DNA from: Colocasia esculenta | Taxonomy: Eukaryota > Streptophyta > Magnoliopsida > Alismatales > Araceae | Assembly (NCBI GenBank): GCA_014218235.1 | Contig: CM024760.1 | Span: 143,545,245 to 143,609,244, forward strand | Direction: 5' to 3' | DNA: 64,000 nt | Shown here: piece by piece, positions 12,404-24,775 of the stretch | How the letters are laid out: the number at the start of each line of letters is the position of its first letter | Position numbering within the stretch: the stretch's first letter is position 1 | Translations under genes and position numbers: made by a program | Notes under the pieces: model-generated | The model's input: only the letters and a program-made list of their open reading frames with translations | What the model was told of the DNA's origin: nothing | The model's database searches: none

Positions 12404-12575
12404 TGTCGACAGCCAGCCCAAAGCTGTCGACAGGCGCATGTCTTCCAGAACTCCAGATTTCTGGACTGTGTATCTGTCGACAGCCCTCTTGTTGCTGTCG
12501 ACAGATACCCACAGAGCCAGCAAACCTAAGCTCTGTCTATTGCCATCTGTCGACAGCCCCTTCCTGGCTGTCGAC
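12404..12575 (+). repeat. CTGTCGACAG palindrome pairs in gypsy LTR
   Basis: Six 10-bp palindromes in three pairs, each pair separated by 9-12 bp. The right LTR carries the same array at about 18504-18680, with two sites decayed (CTATCGACAG, CTGTCGACAA). Confidence 0.85.
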
Positions 12576-12914
12576 AGCACTTGTCCTGCCTTGTATTTTC
12601 AGCAACTTTTTATGATAAAACTCTTGCTTAAACTTCACCATATTAGCCTACCAAGTTACCCCCTAATTGACTTAGTGTTTACTGTCATTCCATTGTAAGG
12701 ATTACCCTCTTGGTGTACCTTACTCACCCTTGATTTATCCTTGAAGTTGTTAACTACGAATGGCACTCTGTTGAGTCCATTCTCTTGTATTCAGTAATTG
12801 AGTTCATGTAACTGGATGTCTTGAGAGTTCAAATGCTTGAACATCATGTGAGATATGATTAATCGATGATGATGACATTTATTGGGTCCTTAGACCCCAC
12901 CTGACTAATATGCC

Positions 12915-13076
12915 TGTGCAAATAGGGCTGGTCCAGTCCTGGGAGGAGCACCCGAATTCATTTTCTGACCGTACAGAATGATAAAGGACAACTACTGTGC
13001 AAATAGGGCTGGTCCAGTCCTGGGAGGAGCACCCGAATTCATTTTCTGACCGTACGGAATGATAAAGGGCAACTGA
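12915..13076 (+). repeat. 81-bp tandem duplication inside gypsy LTR
   Basis: Two near-identical units beginning TGTGCAAATAGGGCTGGTCC. The same duplication is at 19020-19181 in the other LTR, so it existed in the parent element. Confidence 0.9.
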
Positions 13077-13601
13077 ATGTTTGGCATAGCATCAAATACT
13101 GTCTGATTATGGTCATCATGTTACCTGTCCTGTGTGAACATATATGTGAGCCAAATTATGAGATTCATTGTGAATTCCTGAGCATGTTTGTATTACAGTA
13201 CTACTGTCCCACTTTAACTGCCATGATATGATGCTTACATGTTCTTCTGTGATATCAGTCTAGTCTTTTTCCTTGATCATTATATAGCTAAATCCTTCTG
13301 ATTTGAGAATTTGAATCCTACTGGGCTAGTTAGCTCATCAAATCCTATTTCTTTCAGGTATCTACGATTTTAGAAGGCGGGGCATCAGGATTTGTGGGTT
13401 GAGAGACCAACCTTTAAGGCATTTAAGTTTGAATTGTAAATGGAGAGTCATGTAATACCTGTAGACTGTCAATGAATAATTATTTTTATTTAGTAAAGTC
13501 CGAGCATTCTTCTGCTCAAATAGTTCAAAGTTTACTCTTGATTCCTCATGCGTTCACGTTCCGACATTTATAGTTATATTAAATGACGGGATGTGATAGA
13601 A

Positions 13602-13613
13602 TGGTATCAGAGC
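13602..13613 (+). other. Primer-binding site of gypsy element
   Basis: TGGTATCAGAGC three bases after the left LTR. Confidence 0.9.
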
Positions 13614-14245
13614 ATTAGTTCGATAAACCTAGGGATAACCTGTGTGGATGGGTAGAAAGCCTGAGGTTAAGCTAGATAGGTAAAAGTCGGATATGGATTG
13701 TATTGGGTATGAATGGAATATCTAGAGATAGTTCCTTCCTACGATTCGTCTTCACTTCCATAAATTTATGCTTGTGGGTTCTTCATTTGTATAACTCATA
13801 TGTACTAATTATTTCATGTTCTTTAGAACTCACCTTCCTTTGGTTTCCTTCTTCTATTCTTGTTTCTTATTCCTACACAAGAACTTCATGATTAAAGTGT
13901 TTACCATGTACACATACTTGAAACAACCATAGATGTGTTGTTCTATTCCCTGTAATCATGCTTTAGCTAGAGTTTGTGCTATGATTCAAGCATATCATGA
14001 AACTTATTCCATTAGAAGCAAGAAAAGGTTGTTAGGAAGTGTTGCACTTCTAGTTATCATCTTACTTTTAGATTTCCATGCTACAATATATCCATGTTGT
14101 TCTACTGGTTTTCCCTCATGGAAAGTGGTGATTAGAACTGGAAATAAGACCCTTTTGATGTTACCAATCATGTAAGGATTCATAGAAACACTTGGTAGAA
14201 TTTTCTGTGGTGGTTTTGTCACATTCCTGAAAGTTTAGATCTCAC

Positions 14246-14465
14246 CTGTCGACAGCCAGCATTTACCTGTCGATAGGTATCATGCTTCCAGAACCCAGAA
14301 ATGCAGAACTGGCAGTAGCTGTCGACAGATGACTTTCACCTGTCGATAGATGTTCATCGCCTGTCGACAGCCGGCTCTGGTCTGTCGACAGATGTGCTCA
14401 GACCCCAGAAATTGGTTCTGGGAGGACAGTAGCTGTCGACAGCCACTTCCTAGCTGTCGACAGAC
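14246..14465 (+). repeat. Second CTGTCGACAG array, inside the gypsy internal region
   Basis: Eight palindromes (two decayed to CTGTCGATAG) among words such as CCAGAA that also surround the LTR array. It looks like a captured LTR fragment of a related element, although no LTR ends are visible. Confidence 0.7.
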
Positions 14466-14541
14466 ACCAGTCTGTGATGAACTGGTCCTTCTTCAGTCAG
14501 TTAGAAGAGTCAGCAGGCACTATGTAGAACTGAAACTCATA

Positions 14542-14865
14542 CCTTATTTACATTCCATATCATTTAAGTAAATGTTTCATTTACTTAAGATATTACATGT
14601 AAATAAGGAAGTACCCCCCATTTGAATCCAATAAAAATATCAGAAAAATCATAACTCTTACCAATAAAAAGTCAACTCTCCCACCGAAGAAGAAAAACGT
14701 AATTTTTGCGATTCCATCAAAATAGCGTCTTTCTAATCTCTCACAATTTGACCTACCTAAAAATTTCATAATTCAATTAAACCTAGTAGAATGATAAAAA
14801 TTCAAGGTCCGGTGAAAAATGATAAACACACATATGACTTCTCCAAGGGAGCCCTCTCCTACTGA
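14542..14865 (+). repeat. Shared AT-rich core module, copy 2, truncated, within gypsy internal region
   Basis: Starts CCTTATTTACATTCC and matches the first about 325 bp of the module (copies at 9955, 31007, 40535). It stops at CTCTCCTACTGA. No hAT-like ends or target duplication are visible around it. Confidence 0.75.
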
Positions 14866-15599
14866 AGGAAAAGTCAAACCTGTTCATCCCTTAATTTACG
14901 TCAAAAAGACTTTTACAATGATATGTTATTATTTCCAACTTTAAATAAGAATTAGTAAATGAATGGTTTAATCAATCATATAGATTTCATGTCCATACTC
15001 GTGATGTATTCTTCAGTTGACTTTCCAATTTTCTTGGATTCTAACTTATTATACCACTGAGATGAACCATTAAGTCATCATTTACACTAAACCAAGACTC
15101 TTTAAATAACTCAAATGTGTGAAACACTCACACAATTGATGAATCAAAATTTCAAGATTGTCTTAAATCTCACGAACCTTATATGTAAAGCAGGATTAAA
15201 TCTAATTATCTCTACTGGAATGGATAACCAAATAGATTAGTGAAGAAAAAGAAATAGAAAGGAAAAAATATATACTGGAGTAATTTCTGAAGAAATGCAA
15301 GAATATGTAAACATTTTGTACTAAAGTTTGGATTTGGTCAGATGATTCCTTAAACTCCTATTAGCATTTTCTACAGGCTAGAGTATATTGCATTCCTCTT
15401 CTAACCGTAACATAAGGATCAGTTGTCTCTAAGTTGAGATTAAATCTTAAAATTTGCTTCAACTAATCAGTAGCCAGGCGTGTCAACGCATATAAACAAA
15501 TTGACTAGGGTCAGTAGGAAGTTTTAGAAAAATCAACTCCATGTTTTCTAGAATTGACCTCAATCAGGTGATCGCAGTTTTGATTAACTTAATTTAAAT

Positions 15600-16060
15600 T
15601 GTTTACTCAACCAGCGTAATGGGAGAAGAAGCACATTGGAAAGAGGTTCAACGTGCAATGGACAACCTTGCTCAATCCTTAGAAGGAGTAGTCCCCGTTG
15701 TTGATCAAGGAAGAATGAAGCTGCATAAGAATATTCATAGTCCAAACAGGAAACAATAAGTATTACAGTATCTATACGGAAGAAGAGAGTTTCCCCCAGT
15801 AATAGAGAAATAGCTGGCAAAAATATGGTGAAAAGGAACAAGAAGAGCAAAAAGATCAAGAAAGCCAACAAGCAAGAGACAGTCAAGGCACAACCTAAGG
15901 AAGCTTGTGCACATTGTCACAAACTGGGCCATGTCAAAGAAGATTGTTGGCGGAGACTAGGAGCATGTTTGAGATGCGGAAGTCTAAAGCATCGGATTTC
16001 AGATTGTCTATACCACCTCAGGACAAAGACAAGAGTCCAGGAAGACCTTAAGCCATAAGG
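15600..16060 (+). pseudogene. Gypsy gag remnant with two CCHC zinc knuckles
   Basis: An open stretch from about 15825 to 16058 is Lys-rich and then shows two knuckles: CAHCHKLGHVKEDC (about 15909-15950) and CLRCGSLKHRISDC (about 15968-16009). The CLRCGS...HRI.DC form is typical of Ty3/gypsy chromovirus (Del/Tekay) gag. Upstream (15620-15790) there is weak coding-like sequence with stops. No capsid core, protease or pol remains. In the intact family the knuckles bind the genomic RNA. Confidence 0.7.
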
Positions 16061-16676
16061 AGAATGGACTGAAGTTATTAGAAATAATCCTTGTATATAA
16101 GTCAATAGGACTAGAGTATGGAGAGAAGTACTTGAATTTAGCTATTATAGTATGTCAAAACTTGGTAAGTTTTGCCAATCAATGTAATTCTGCAAGGCTG
16201 ATTATGGAGTTCTGTAATGGAAATCTTATGTGATAAATAAAATTCTCGTTGTCTATCTCCATATTCTTCACACTCATCATTCTTGTCATACTTTATTACC
16301 CTTCCCAAGGAAATATGTATTTACATAACTCTCTAAGGAGTAAGGTTATTCCTTAGTGGGGGAGACCTTGAGTAAGATATACTATTGCTAGTGATAAAGA
16401 ACATAGTTAAGGTTGTATCTAATTTAACCCATAATCACAACATGGCTCTTTAATATCTAAAGATGCTAATATTTAGATCCCCATCAACTAACGATGATAT
16501 GATTATATAGAGAGTGTAAACATCGTATGACATAATAATCATGACAGGATTGGTGAAACTAATCTGGATTAGATAAAGTTTCAAAGACTGAAAACTTACA
16601 TCTTTGTGATCCATCCAAACTAGTCAAGAAGTTTGGAGGACCAAACTCTGTTTAGTGGGGGAGAGTTGTAACACTC

Positions 16677-19600
16677 CGAATTTTTTTATTTAGTTGAGAA
16701 ACTTGAAAAATAAGGTTCTTAGACTTAACCATTATTCTTAGGTTGAATTAATTGATATTTGTAAATATTTAGCATTAATGAACATTTCCCCAGTGTCGTA
16801 CTCGGACGTGCGCGCTCCCACAGGGCGACACTGAAAAACTGTAACGAAAATAAAATATGAGAATACCATAATTTTTTAAAAAATGTGGAGATATCAGAAA
16901 TGTAAATATCCGAATTTTTCGACATTCGGATTTCGGGAATAAGTCAACGCGACCATTTTTCGGGTGATTTTTCACCTACTGTAAAATAAATTCTAAAAAT
17001 TAAACTAAAATCACCATAATTTGTAAAACAATTGCATTAGCCTATGACTGAAATTTCAATACAAATGGACATCATTTGAACATATTTACACAAGGATCTT
17101 TGGGCCAGCTGAATTATGGGCTATTTACGGTAAGGATTATCCAAGAATTAAGCTTGCCCACGTGTTGGGGGCTGGGTGAGCCACCTTACTAAGGGGGAGG
17201 CTTACACGATTATCTCATAGGTGTAACCATGATAATGGTTGCATGAACCAGGTGGCTTTGGTATGGTTAAGGGGTTTAAACCTTGACACATGCATGGCCG
17301 ACGTGCCAAGCAAGCGTGAAGGTTGGGAGCTTATATAAGCTTCCCTTCACCCATCGTGTGGGATTTCCCTTCTTGCTCCTATCTCTTTCCTGCTCTTGCT
17401 ACTCCTGTGGAATCATAGCTGCACTTGTGCTCCTGTAGGAGTTGAGTTGCTCCAACCAAAGCTACCACTGCTACTTTACCTTTCGCACACACCTTTCCAG
17501 CATCTGTACCTACATGCCCTTCTTGTTCTTCCTGCTGCTGCTTTTGTTGTTGAGGGAGCTGCTACTACTAAAGCTACTGCCTTCACTGATTGTATCTGAG
17601 AAGCTACAAATTGTAGCTATTCGTGGACAGCAACGACTGCACCCCAGTGTCATCTTTTTCCTGTTGGCTGTGAACTCTTCGAAGGGAAGGATCATCTTCT
17701 TCTAGCTAGGTAGGATTCGATTCTCTTTCTTTCTTCTCTAACTCATGTTCTTGAACATTCTTTAGAACCTACTGTTTGGATGTTCAAGTTTATGTTCTAA
17801 TGTCATGAGTACCTCTAGCACTATTTGTGTATCTTGTATTGTTGTAGAAGCTACTCTTCGAGATTCATATGATCCCTGTTTGGAAAGGATCTTCTTCCAG
17901 TATCACGTTGTAGTAGATTCCTAGCTATTCAGGTGTAGGATTCATCTCCCTCTGGTTCAAATCTGTCTTCCACACATGATAAGAATTTCTGGATGATTAA
18001 ACTAGTGGCTATACCTGTAGTTCTTCTATTTTTCTTCCAGTCATGATAGAAATACTCTTGTTGGAAGAGGAACAACTTTGTTCCAATTTAGAAACTAACT
18101 CCTATCCTCATCTTCCACCCTTGATTCTTGTACATGCTATAGAGTTTTGTAGAAGTCTCAATCATCTTTAGAATAGTGTGAAGACTTCGGTTTAGATGAT
18201 TGATACTTCAAGTCTTGATTTAGATTCATGAAACACTTTGTGGTTTAGTGTCCATCATGTAGGAATCTTCCATTAAACCATTGCTATCAAGGCTATACTT
18301 TCAGTACTACACTATGTTAGTTTCTAGCTAGCCAAGTTTGAATTATAAGTCTCTTGTTTCATCTCGATTGTTTAGCTTATAAACCACTGTGAGAACTCCA
18401 ATTAGACTCTTCTATTTGATATAAAACATGCATTGGTTTATAAGTTCTATAATTAAGGTGTTTAGGATGGATTTAAAGTCATTTCTGGAAGTTCTACTGC
18501 TACCTGTCGACAGCCAACCCAAAGCTGTCGACAGGCGCATGTCTTCCAGAACTCCAGATTTATGGACTGTGTGTATCTATCGACAGCCCTCTTGTTGCTG
18601 TCGACAGATACCCATAGAGCCAGCAAACCTGAGCTCTGTCTATTGCCATCTGTCGACAGCCCCTTCCTGGCTGTCGACAACACTTGTCCTGCCTTGTATT
18701 TTCAGCAACTTTTTTATGATAAAACTCTTGCTTAAACTTCACCATATTAGCCTACCAAGTTACCCCCCTAATTGACTTAGTGTTTACTGTCATTCCATTG
18801 TAAAGATTACCCTCTTGGTGTACCTTACTCACCCTTGAGTTATCCTTGAAGTTGTTAACTACGAATGGCACTCTGTTGAGTCCATTCTCTTGTATTCGGT
18901 AATTGAGTTCATGTAACTGGATGTCTTGAGAGTTCAAATGCTTGAACACCATGTGAGATATGATTAATCAATGATGATGACATTTATTGGGTCCTTGGAC
19001 CCCACCTGACTGATATGTCTGTGCAAATAGGGCTGGTTCAGTCCTGGGAGGAGCACCCAAATTCATTTTCTGACCGTACGGAATGATAAAGGACAACTAC
19101 TGTGCAAATAGGGCTGGTCCAGTCCTGAGAGGAGCACCCGAATTCATTTTTTGACCGTACGGAATGATAAAGGGCAACTGGATGTTTGGCATAGCATCAA
19201 ATACTGTCTGATTATGGTCATCATGTTACCTGTCCTGTGTGAACATATATGTGAGCCAAATTATGAGATTCATTGTGAATTCCTGAGCATGTTTGTATTA
19301 CAGTACTACTGTCCCACTTTAACTGCCATGATATGATGCTTACATGTTCTTCTGTGATATCAGTCTAGTCTTTTTCCTTGATCATTATATAGCTAAATCC
19401 TTTTGATTTGAGAATTTGAATCCTACTGGGCTGGTTAGCTCATCAAATCCTATTTCTTTCAGGTATCTACGGTTTTAGAAGGCGGGGCATCAGGATTTGT
19501 GGGCTGAGAGACCAACCTTTAAGGCATTTAAGTTTGAATTGTAAATGGAGAGTCATGTAATACTTGTAGACTGTCAATGAATAACTATTTTTATTTAGTA

Positions 19601-19703
19601 AAGTCCGAGCATTCTTCTGCTCAAATAGTTCAAAGTTTACTCTTAATTCCTCATGTGTTCACGTTCCAACATTTATAGTTATATTAAATGACGGGATGTG
19701 ACA
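16677..19703 (+). repeat. Right LTR of gypsy element
   Basis: 3027 bp, same structure as the left LTR: TATA box 17332-17339, palindrome array about 18504-18680, 81-bp duplication 19020-19181, end GATGTGACA followed by the target duplication TATTT. Confidence 0.9.
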
Positions 19704-20033
19704 TATTTAGTGTGCTTATTTATTTGAAGATGTCAATTTAGATTTTTTATGACTGTATGATATATAATGTGAGTTTGTTTATTTGGAGTTTAATTTTTGT
19801 TGCTTTCATTGTCTTTATGTCTGTCATATTATGATATTTTTTATTGAATTTTCATCATTATATATATTTATAGATACATAAATATCATGTAAGAGGGACA
19901 CTTGAAAACAACTCATACTTGGTTCCGTCCTAAACGCCTAGGCTCCGCTTAGGCGAGCGCCTAAGCGCTTAAGCGATCCGAGACCCCACCTACTCCTTGG
20001 TCGCCTTGACGCCTTGACAACTATGAACGACAC

Positions 20034-21946
20034 ACAAACCTCACGAACAGGCACACGACATAACACATGGTGCTATCACAAGCACCAGGAGCCACCCAGG
20101 GTACAACACAATGCACCAGGGCTCCGAATGGCACAACATCGAAACACTCTAACACGAGCACACGGTGCTACCACAAGCACCAAAACTAAACCAAGTGCAA
20201 CACAAGTGCACCAGCGGCCGAAACAACACCACGGGCTAACAGGAAGGACTCTCCACAAGAGACCTTCCAAAATTCACACACAAAGGACCGCAAGCCTGAA
20301 AGGGCACAACAGGCCACGCCGGCCCCAACCCTTGAGGCACGAAAACACGAAGCATCGAAGAACGCTCAAGGTGCAACACACGCAACTACACCAACTGCTC
20401 GAAACAACACAGGGCCCGTCGAAGGGGCTCTCCACCAGAGACCCACAACGGAAACGCATGGAAAGCCGACAACTTCTTCAAGAGCGCAACAACTACATCG
20501 GCTCCAAGAAGCACACAAAACACGGAGCACCGACTCTGCCGCATGGGGAGCAAAAGAACACAGCGACCCCCCTAGCACGTAAGAGCAAGAGGCACCACCT
20601 CTATAGCGACCGATAGAGAGGCCAAACACCAAAACGACGACACGAAAAGCCTCCAAGGCACAAGCTGAGGCACAATCGATCATACACCGGAATAACACTT
20701 GCACGAGCAAGCCAACCAGAAAACCGGTGCACAGCAGAGCAACGCTCACGCCTGCAACCCAACAAGAAAGCGATACTACCTCGCACCCAACCAACGGGGA
20801 CCCAATGCCCCAAATTGTTCAGGTAGGTAGCAAGAAACAATCACAACAGCAAATGGCACGAACAGGTCCGCCAACCCATGGTGCCACAAGAAAACGATAG
20901 GACGAGGGGAGCAATCAGCTCAACCCAAAAACAACTCAAGGGAATATGACTCCACCAGAAGGTCGCAATGATGCGCACCCTGGAAACACAACACCACAAC
21001 GGAGCATCGCCACCCCGAGCAACCAACAGAAAGCAGAGGAAGGAGACACACACAACGAGTCTCTTCCACCCGCAAGAGGGAAAACCCCAACGCAATACTA
21101 ACGCTTCCACAAGAAGCACAGCCAGCCAAACACCCACTACACTCACCAGACCACCATCTGGGAGAGCACGCAGGGCGCGAGAAACGAAGCAAACCATCCG
21201 AGCCATGGGGACACGCAGTCCCACCAGCGCAACTGAGAAACGAGCACAACACAGTTTTGGAGAGACCTTACTCCCGCCAAAACCAACAGAGAAAGTCTCC
21301 GGGAGCACCTCACCAGAGCTCACAACCAGCCAGCACCAGGCCGACAACAACCACAGGGAAGTGTCGCAGCGCTCAACCAGCGATGCAACACGGCACACAG
21401 AACATCTGCTTAGCCCAAGCAACAATGCCGACCAAGCAGAGCACAGTGCCCAACAGCGCACAAACAGAAGACCACACAGACAACAAACACAGCACACACC
21501 CTAACAACAGAGGGGCAGCCAGCAAGGCAAGGACACTTCGACCGATTCCACAGGCAACAACCCTACACCGGTGAAGGCCACGCCACACGCAGGCTCTCTC
21601 AGCCTCAACGGCACACACACACTCAAATGCGCCGAAGATGACCAGGAGCACCGCACTTGGACTTGCCTGCAAGCGCCCTCCACACAAGGAAGACCACTGC
21701 CAGCGAGTCCAGAGCCAACCGCGCCACTACAGCATGAACACGCCGAGCGACCACGCTCGCCACGCACACGGCACAGCAACAACTACAACCTGTAGCATGC
21801 GCATGAATCATGCAGGGAAGCCGCACACCTGCAAAACATTTGAAAGCACAAGCCTAACACTAGTCGGACGGTGTCAGCAGCGTACTAGTACCTTTCTTTG
21901 GGAAAGCTATAGTTATTAACTCATTACCAATCTCAACAGACTCCTC
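20034..21946 (-). other. Internal domain of minus-strand LARD-type retroelement, right part
   Basis: Continuation of 8754-9706 across the hAT insertion. Plus strand is A/C-rich and very T-poor (minus strand A-poor); loose repeats of words such as GCACAACA and GGGCTCTCCACCAGAGAC occur. Long frames on both strands, for example minus 20841-21497, are Cys/Val/Leu-rich with no domain motif. They are expected because stop codons on the minus strand need A. No gene is called. Confidence 0.5.
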
Positions 21947-21958
21947 GCTCTAATACCA
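21947..21958 (-). other. Primer-binding site (minus strand) of LARD element
   Basis: GCTCTAATACCA on the plus strand, i.e. TGGTATTAGAGC on the minus strand: one mismatch from the usual initiator-Met site. It adjoins the LTR that begins at 21960. Confidence 0.75.
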
Positions 21959-21959
21959 C

Positions 21960-24775
21960 TATAACGACCCGACCTCTCGGACCCTCGCCAGGGGTCCCGA
22001 GAGTCGTGCCACCACCCACGGATCCGAAGATCCGAAAGGGTTAGAAGAAATAGTCTAGTGAGATATGTACTAAATTTAAATAACTATAATAATATGTATA
22101 ATATACAAAAGGTTTGTACAACGGGTCCCAAGTAAAAGCACATGTACAAGAAGAAAGGTGCAGTCCTTAAGGGACATACCCCGAGGACTTGCAAAGCACA
22201 ACTCTCAGTTCACTTGGCTACAAGAGCTCACAACGCTTGCTCTCACTGCTACTGACAACACACGGCGCCACAGCCGCCTCTGCAACCCGTCCGACACCGA
22301 GCTCCCGCGATGACGAGCCCCTAGCTGAAGGAAGTAGGGGGGTGAGCCTCACGAACAAGGCCCAGTAGGGATTACCAGTCCCTCACCGGCCAGAGCAGCA
22401 GAAACTCCAAAAATCGGAAACTACCCTAGAAAGATGTAAAGCGAGGAACACCTACAGCAGGGTACTACTAAGCAGCGGAAGAGAACAATATGACGCCACG
22501 ACCACCGACAAGGGTCGGGACACACACACAACTTCCGCAGAAACTAATGGAGTCGGGCACACAACGAAAGTAACCCTCGACACACCTTCTGAGATCATGC
22601 AACAACCAGGTGAGAACGACGTCTCACCGCAAGCACGGCCACCTCAGACCCCCATAGGGTCGAGGGCCCACAAGCAGAACCGCCCCGGACCCTAGATACA
22701 CCGCAAGGTCGGGAAGCCATACACGCCGGTGCCACTGCGGACTGGCACCCAAGAACGGAACTATGGTACCGGGAGGACACCGAGTGGGAACCACCAGAAG
22801 CACGGGTCTGCCCAAGGCCAGACCAACGACGCCCATGGAAACTAGGCACGGCCAGGCTATAACCGCCATACAGGCTAGGGCAGCAAATAACACTTAGAAA
22901 CGTCGTGAGGAAAATGTCGTCACAACAACAGCAACCAAGCCACCGCCGCTAGCAGCCAAGAGGGGGACCCGCAGTCCGCACGCTTTGCTCGCTAGCCTAG
23001 CTCCTGCCTCCGCCCCCACGCAAGGGCGAGACAGAGCCGCCACAGAAACACACAACACACGCAACACCGCAGCCTGGCCAAGCTGCGGCCTCATGCCTGA
23101 CACCACTACGTGGCTCCGGAACCAATGCAGAGAGAGGCAGTGAGACAAGGGACTATCTGGTCTGCGCCAGGAAAGCACTCCGAACCCCTCGGCATCCCAG
23201 ATCTAGACAAGAGAGCTCTACAAACAACTCAACGCCGCTGTCCAAATCTCATTTTTCCCTCAGCTCCAGAGTCCGCTCACGTGGGCTGCCAACTCGAGCA
23301 CGCTCGTAGCTCGGAGTACTCCCTCAACAGTCTCCTGAGGACGGGGGTCCCAGGAAACGGAGACAACCTCTGAACGGGACAAGCCCTCAAGTGCCAAGCA
23401 CCGGGCGAACAAGCGGGGCAGCACAACAAAACCACGCCGAACTGCTGGCTTGTAACACACAACAAGCCCAGCGAGCGAGAGGCATGCACGGACCCTCAAA
23501 AGGGGCCGTCGACCAACCAAGGCATGCACGAACGGCTAGAACCTCGGAACACCACCAGACAGTACGGAAACTCGTCGCTTTGCTAATAATTGATTGACTG
23601 TCGGTCAATCGATTATTAGGCAGACACGACCCTTCTAGCACCGCTGCCAGGACACGGCCACGAAGGTGTCACCTTCGGTCACTGAACGCAGGGAGGCAAC
23701 CAGCCGCGTTCCCTACCAGAAGGTCCTGAGGGCACAACCTGCCCTGGGACACACGCCGACACACAACCGGGCCACGAAAACACCCGAGGCACCCACAGGC
23801 ACTGTCGCGCCCCCACAGGCTGTCGCAATACCATCGCGACGGGGAAGGGCACCGCGACACGAACCCTGATGTGATGGGGCAGCGTGTCGCGATAGCCACT
23901 CTGTCGCGATGGGAAACTAGGCCGCGACAGCGACCCTTATCGCGACTGCCAAGTGCGCCGCGATAAGGTCGCGCCCGACCGGGGCAATGCCTCTACTGAT
24001 GTCGCGATGCACCGTGCGGTCGCGACACCAGCAGGGAGGCAGACCAACGGGATCCTCAATCCCGGGGTCGCCCACGAACCACACACATGCTCACACGGGG
24101 GAGGGGAGCATGGGGAAAGCAGTAAAGCTATCTACAAAACCCCGAGGGCTCCCGATCCACCCGGATGGGAGAGGGCACAAGAAATCCCTACCTTTCACGA
24201 AGAACGAACCCACGAGGGGCCCTTTACATCGGTTGGCCACCTCCTCCTCGCTCCACGCATGTGCCACGACGCCGCCACGAGCTCACCGGTGCCACCACGC
24301 TCTGATCGCCAGAGGGGAGCCTCCCCACCGCCGGAGAAGAGGGGAAAGGGAAGAAGAGGAGAGAGAGGGGGAAGGGGTAGCCGGCCTGCGTCTTAAGCCC
24401 CCGACACCCAGAACACGACGGACCGCCTCGTCGCGTTAACAACCTTAACGCGACAGGTCAACGGAACGCAATAAGAATGCGCACCCTAAGGGCGGCGCGA
24501 CAATGCGACAGGCCGTACTGACACGCCTGCCATTCTGACAGGCGTCAGACGACCAAAGCGATAGAAAAGTGGTCGCGACCCGTTGACCGGACGTGACACG
24601 AAGACGCGACGGAGACACCGGGCGTGACAACGACGCGACGCACACGCTCATCGCGACACAGATGACTGTCGCGTCGGGCACCCCCAACGCAACACTAACG
24701 CATCGCCCAGCCTGGACGCGTTAGTGGCCAGTCATCCCAGACACCGGACAGAAAGCCGGGAAGCTGGGTCTTACA
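21960..24775 (-). repeat. LTR of minus-strand LARD element, with TCGCGA palindrome array
   Basis: On the minus strand it starts TGTAAGACCCAGC at 24775 and ends CGTTATA at 21960, two bases before the primer-binding site (2816 bp). It carries many GTCGCGAC/TGTCGCGA elements (23800-24670) and a 16-bp-arm hairpin at 23583-23619. First bases and TCGCGA content match the gypsy LTR at 52536-59327, so it is probably the same lineage but a different family. No partner LTR is in the window. Confidence 0.75.
23583..23619. repeat. Perfect-type hairpin, 16-bp arms and 5-base loop
   Basis: Arm CTAATAATTGATTGAC, loop TGTCG, arm GTCAATCGATTATTAG. The single mismatch is a G:U pair in RNA. It is AT-rich in a GC-rich LTR, so it may be a tiny foldback insertion. 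Confidence 0.8.

Larger units (their letters stand above)
10567..13598 (+). repeat. Left LTR of gypsy element
   Basis: 3032 bp. TATA box TATATAAG at 11231-11238. Six CTGTCGACAG palindromes at about 12404-12575, arranged as three close pairs. An 81-bp tandem duplication at 12915-13076. A TACTGGGCTAGTTAGCTCATC motif near 13318 that recurs in other LTR families here. The last two bases are TA instead of CA. Confidence 0.9.
10567..19703 (+). mobile_element. Complete non-autonomous Ty3/gypsy-type LTR retrotransposon (9.1 kb)
   Basis: Two LTRs of about 3.03 kb (10567-13598 and 16677-19703) start TGTAACACTCCG and end GGGATGTGATA or GGGATGTGACA. Target duplication TATTT is at 10562-10566 and 19704-19708. 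A primer-binding site is at 13602-13613 and a polypurine tract (TTTAGTGGGGGAGAG) precedes the right LTR. The internal region is only about 3.1 kb and encodes just a gag zinc-knuckle remnant, so the element must depend on enzymes from elsewhere. By eye the LTRs differ at roughly 1-2% of sites, suggesting fairly recent insertion. The gypsy assignment rests on LTR ends and gag knuckle spacing. Confidence 0.9.
9715..20025. mobile_element. Non-autonomous hAT element (about 1.17 kb net) carrying a nested gypsy element
   Basis: Perfect 16-bp terminal inverted repeats, CATAGTTGTCAAGGCG at 9715-9730 and its complement at 20010-20025. They are flanked by the 8-bp duplication AACGACAC (9707-9714 and 20026-20033). 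Subterminal DNA is rich in GGCG and CGCCTAGGCG palindromes (9730-9880, 19935-20005). The core is AT-rich and includes the shared module at 9955-10380. No transposase is encoded. Subtracting the gypsy insertion and one copy of its target duplication leaves about 1169 bp. Confidence 0.9.

Noticed and set aside
20841..21497. 218-residue open frame on the minus strand and its neighbours as genes
   Set aside because: The minus strand is almost free of A here, so stops are rare by composition. The protein is Cys/Val/Leu-rich without any domain, and other frames are equally open.
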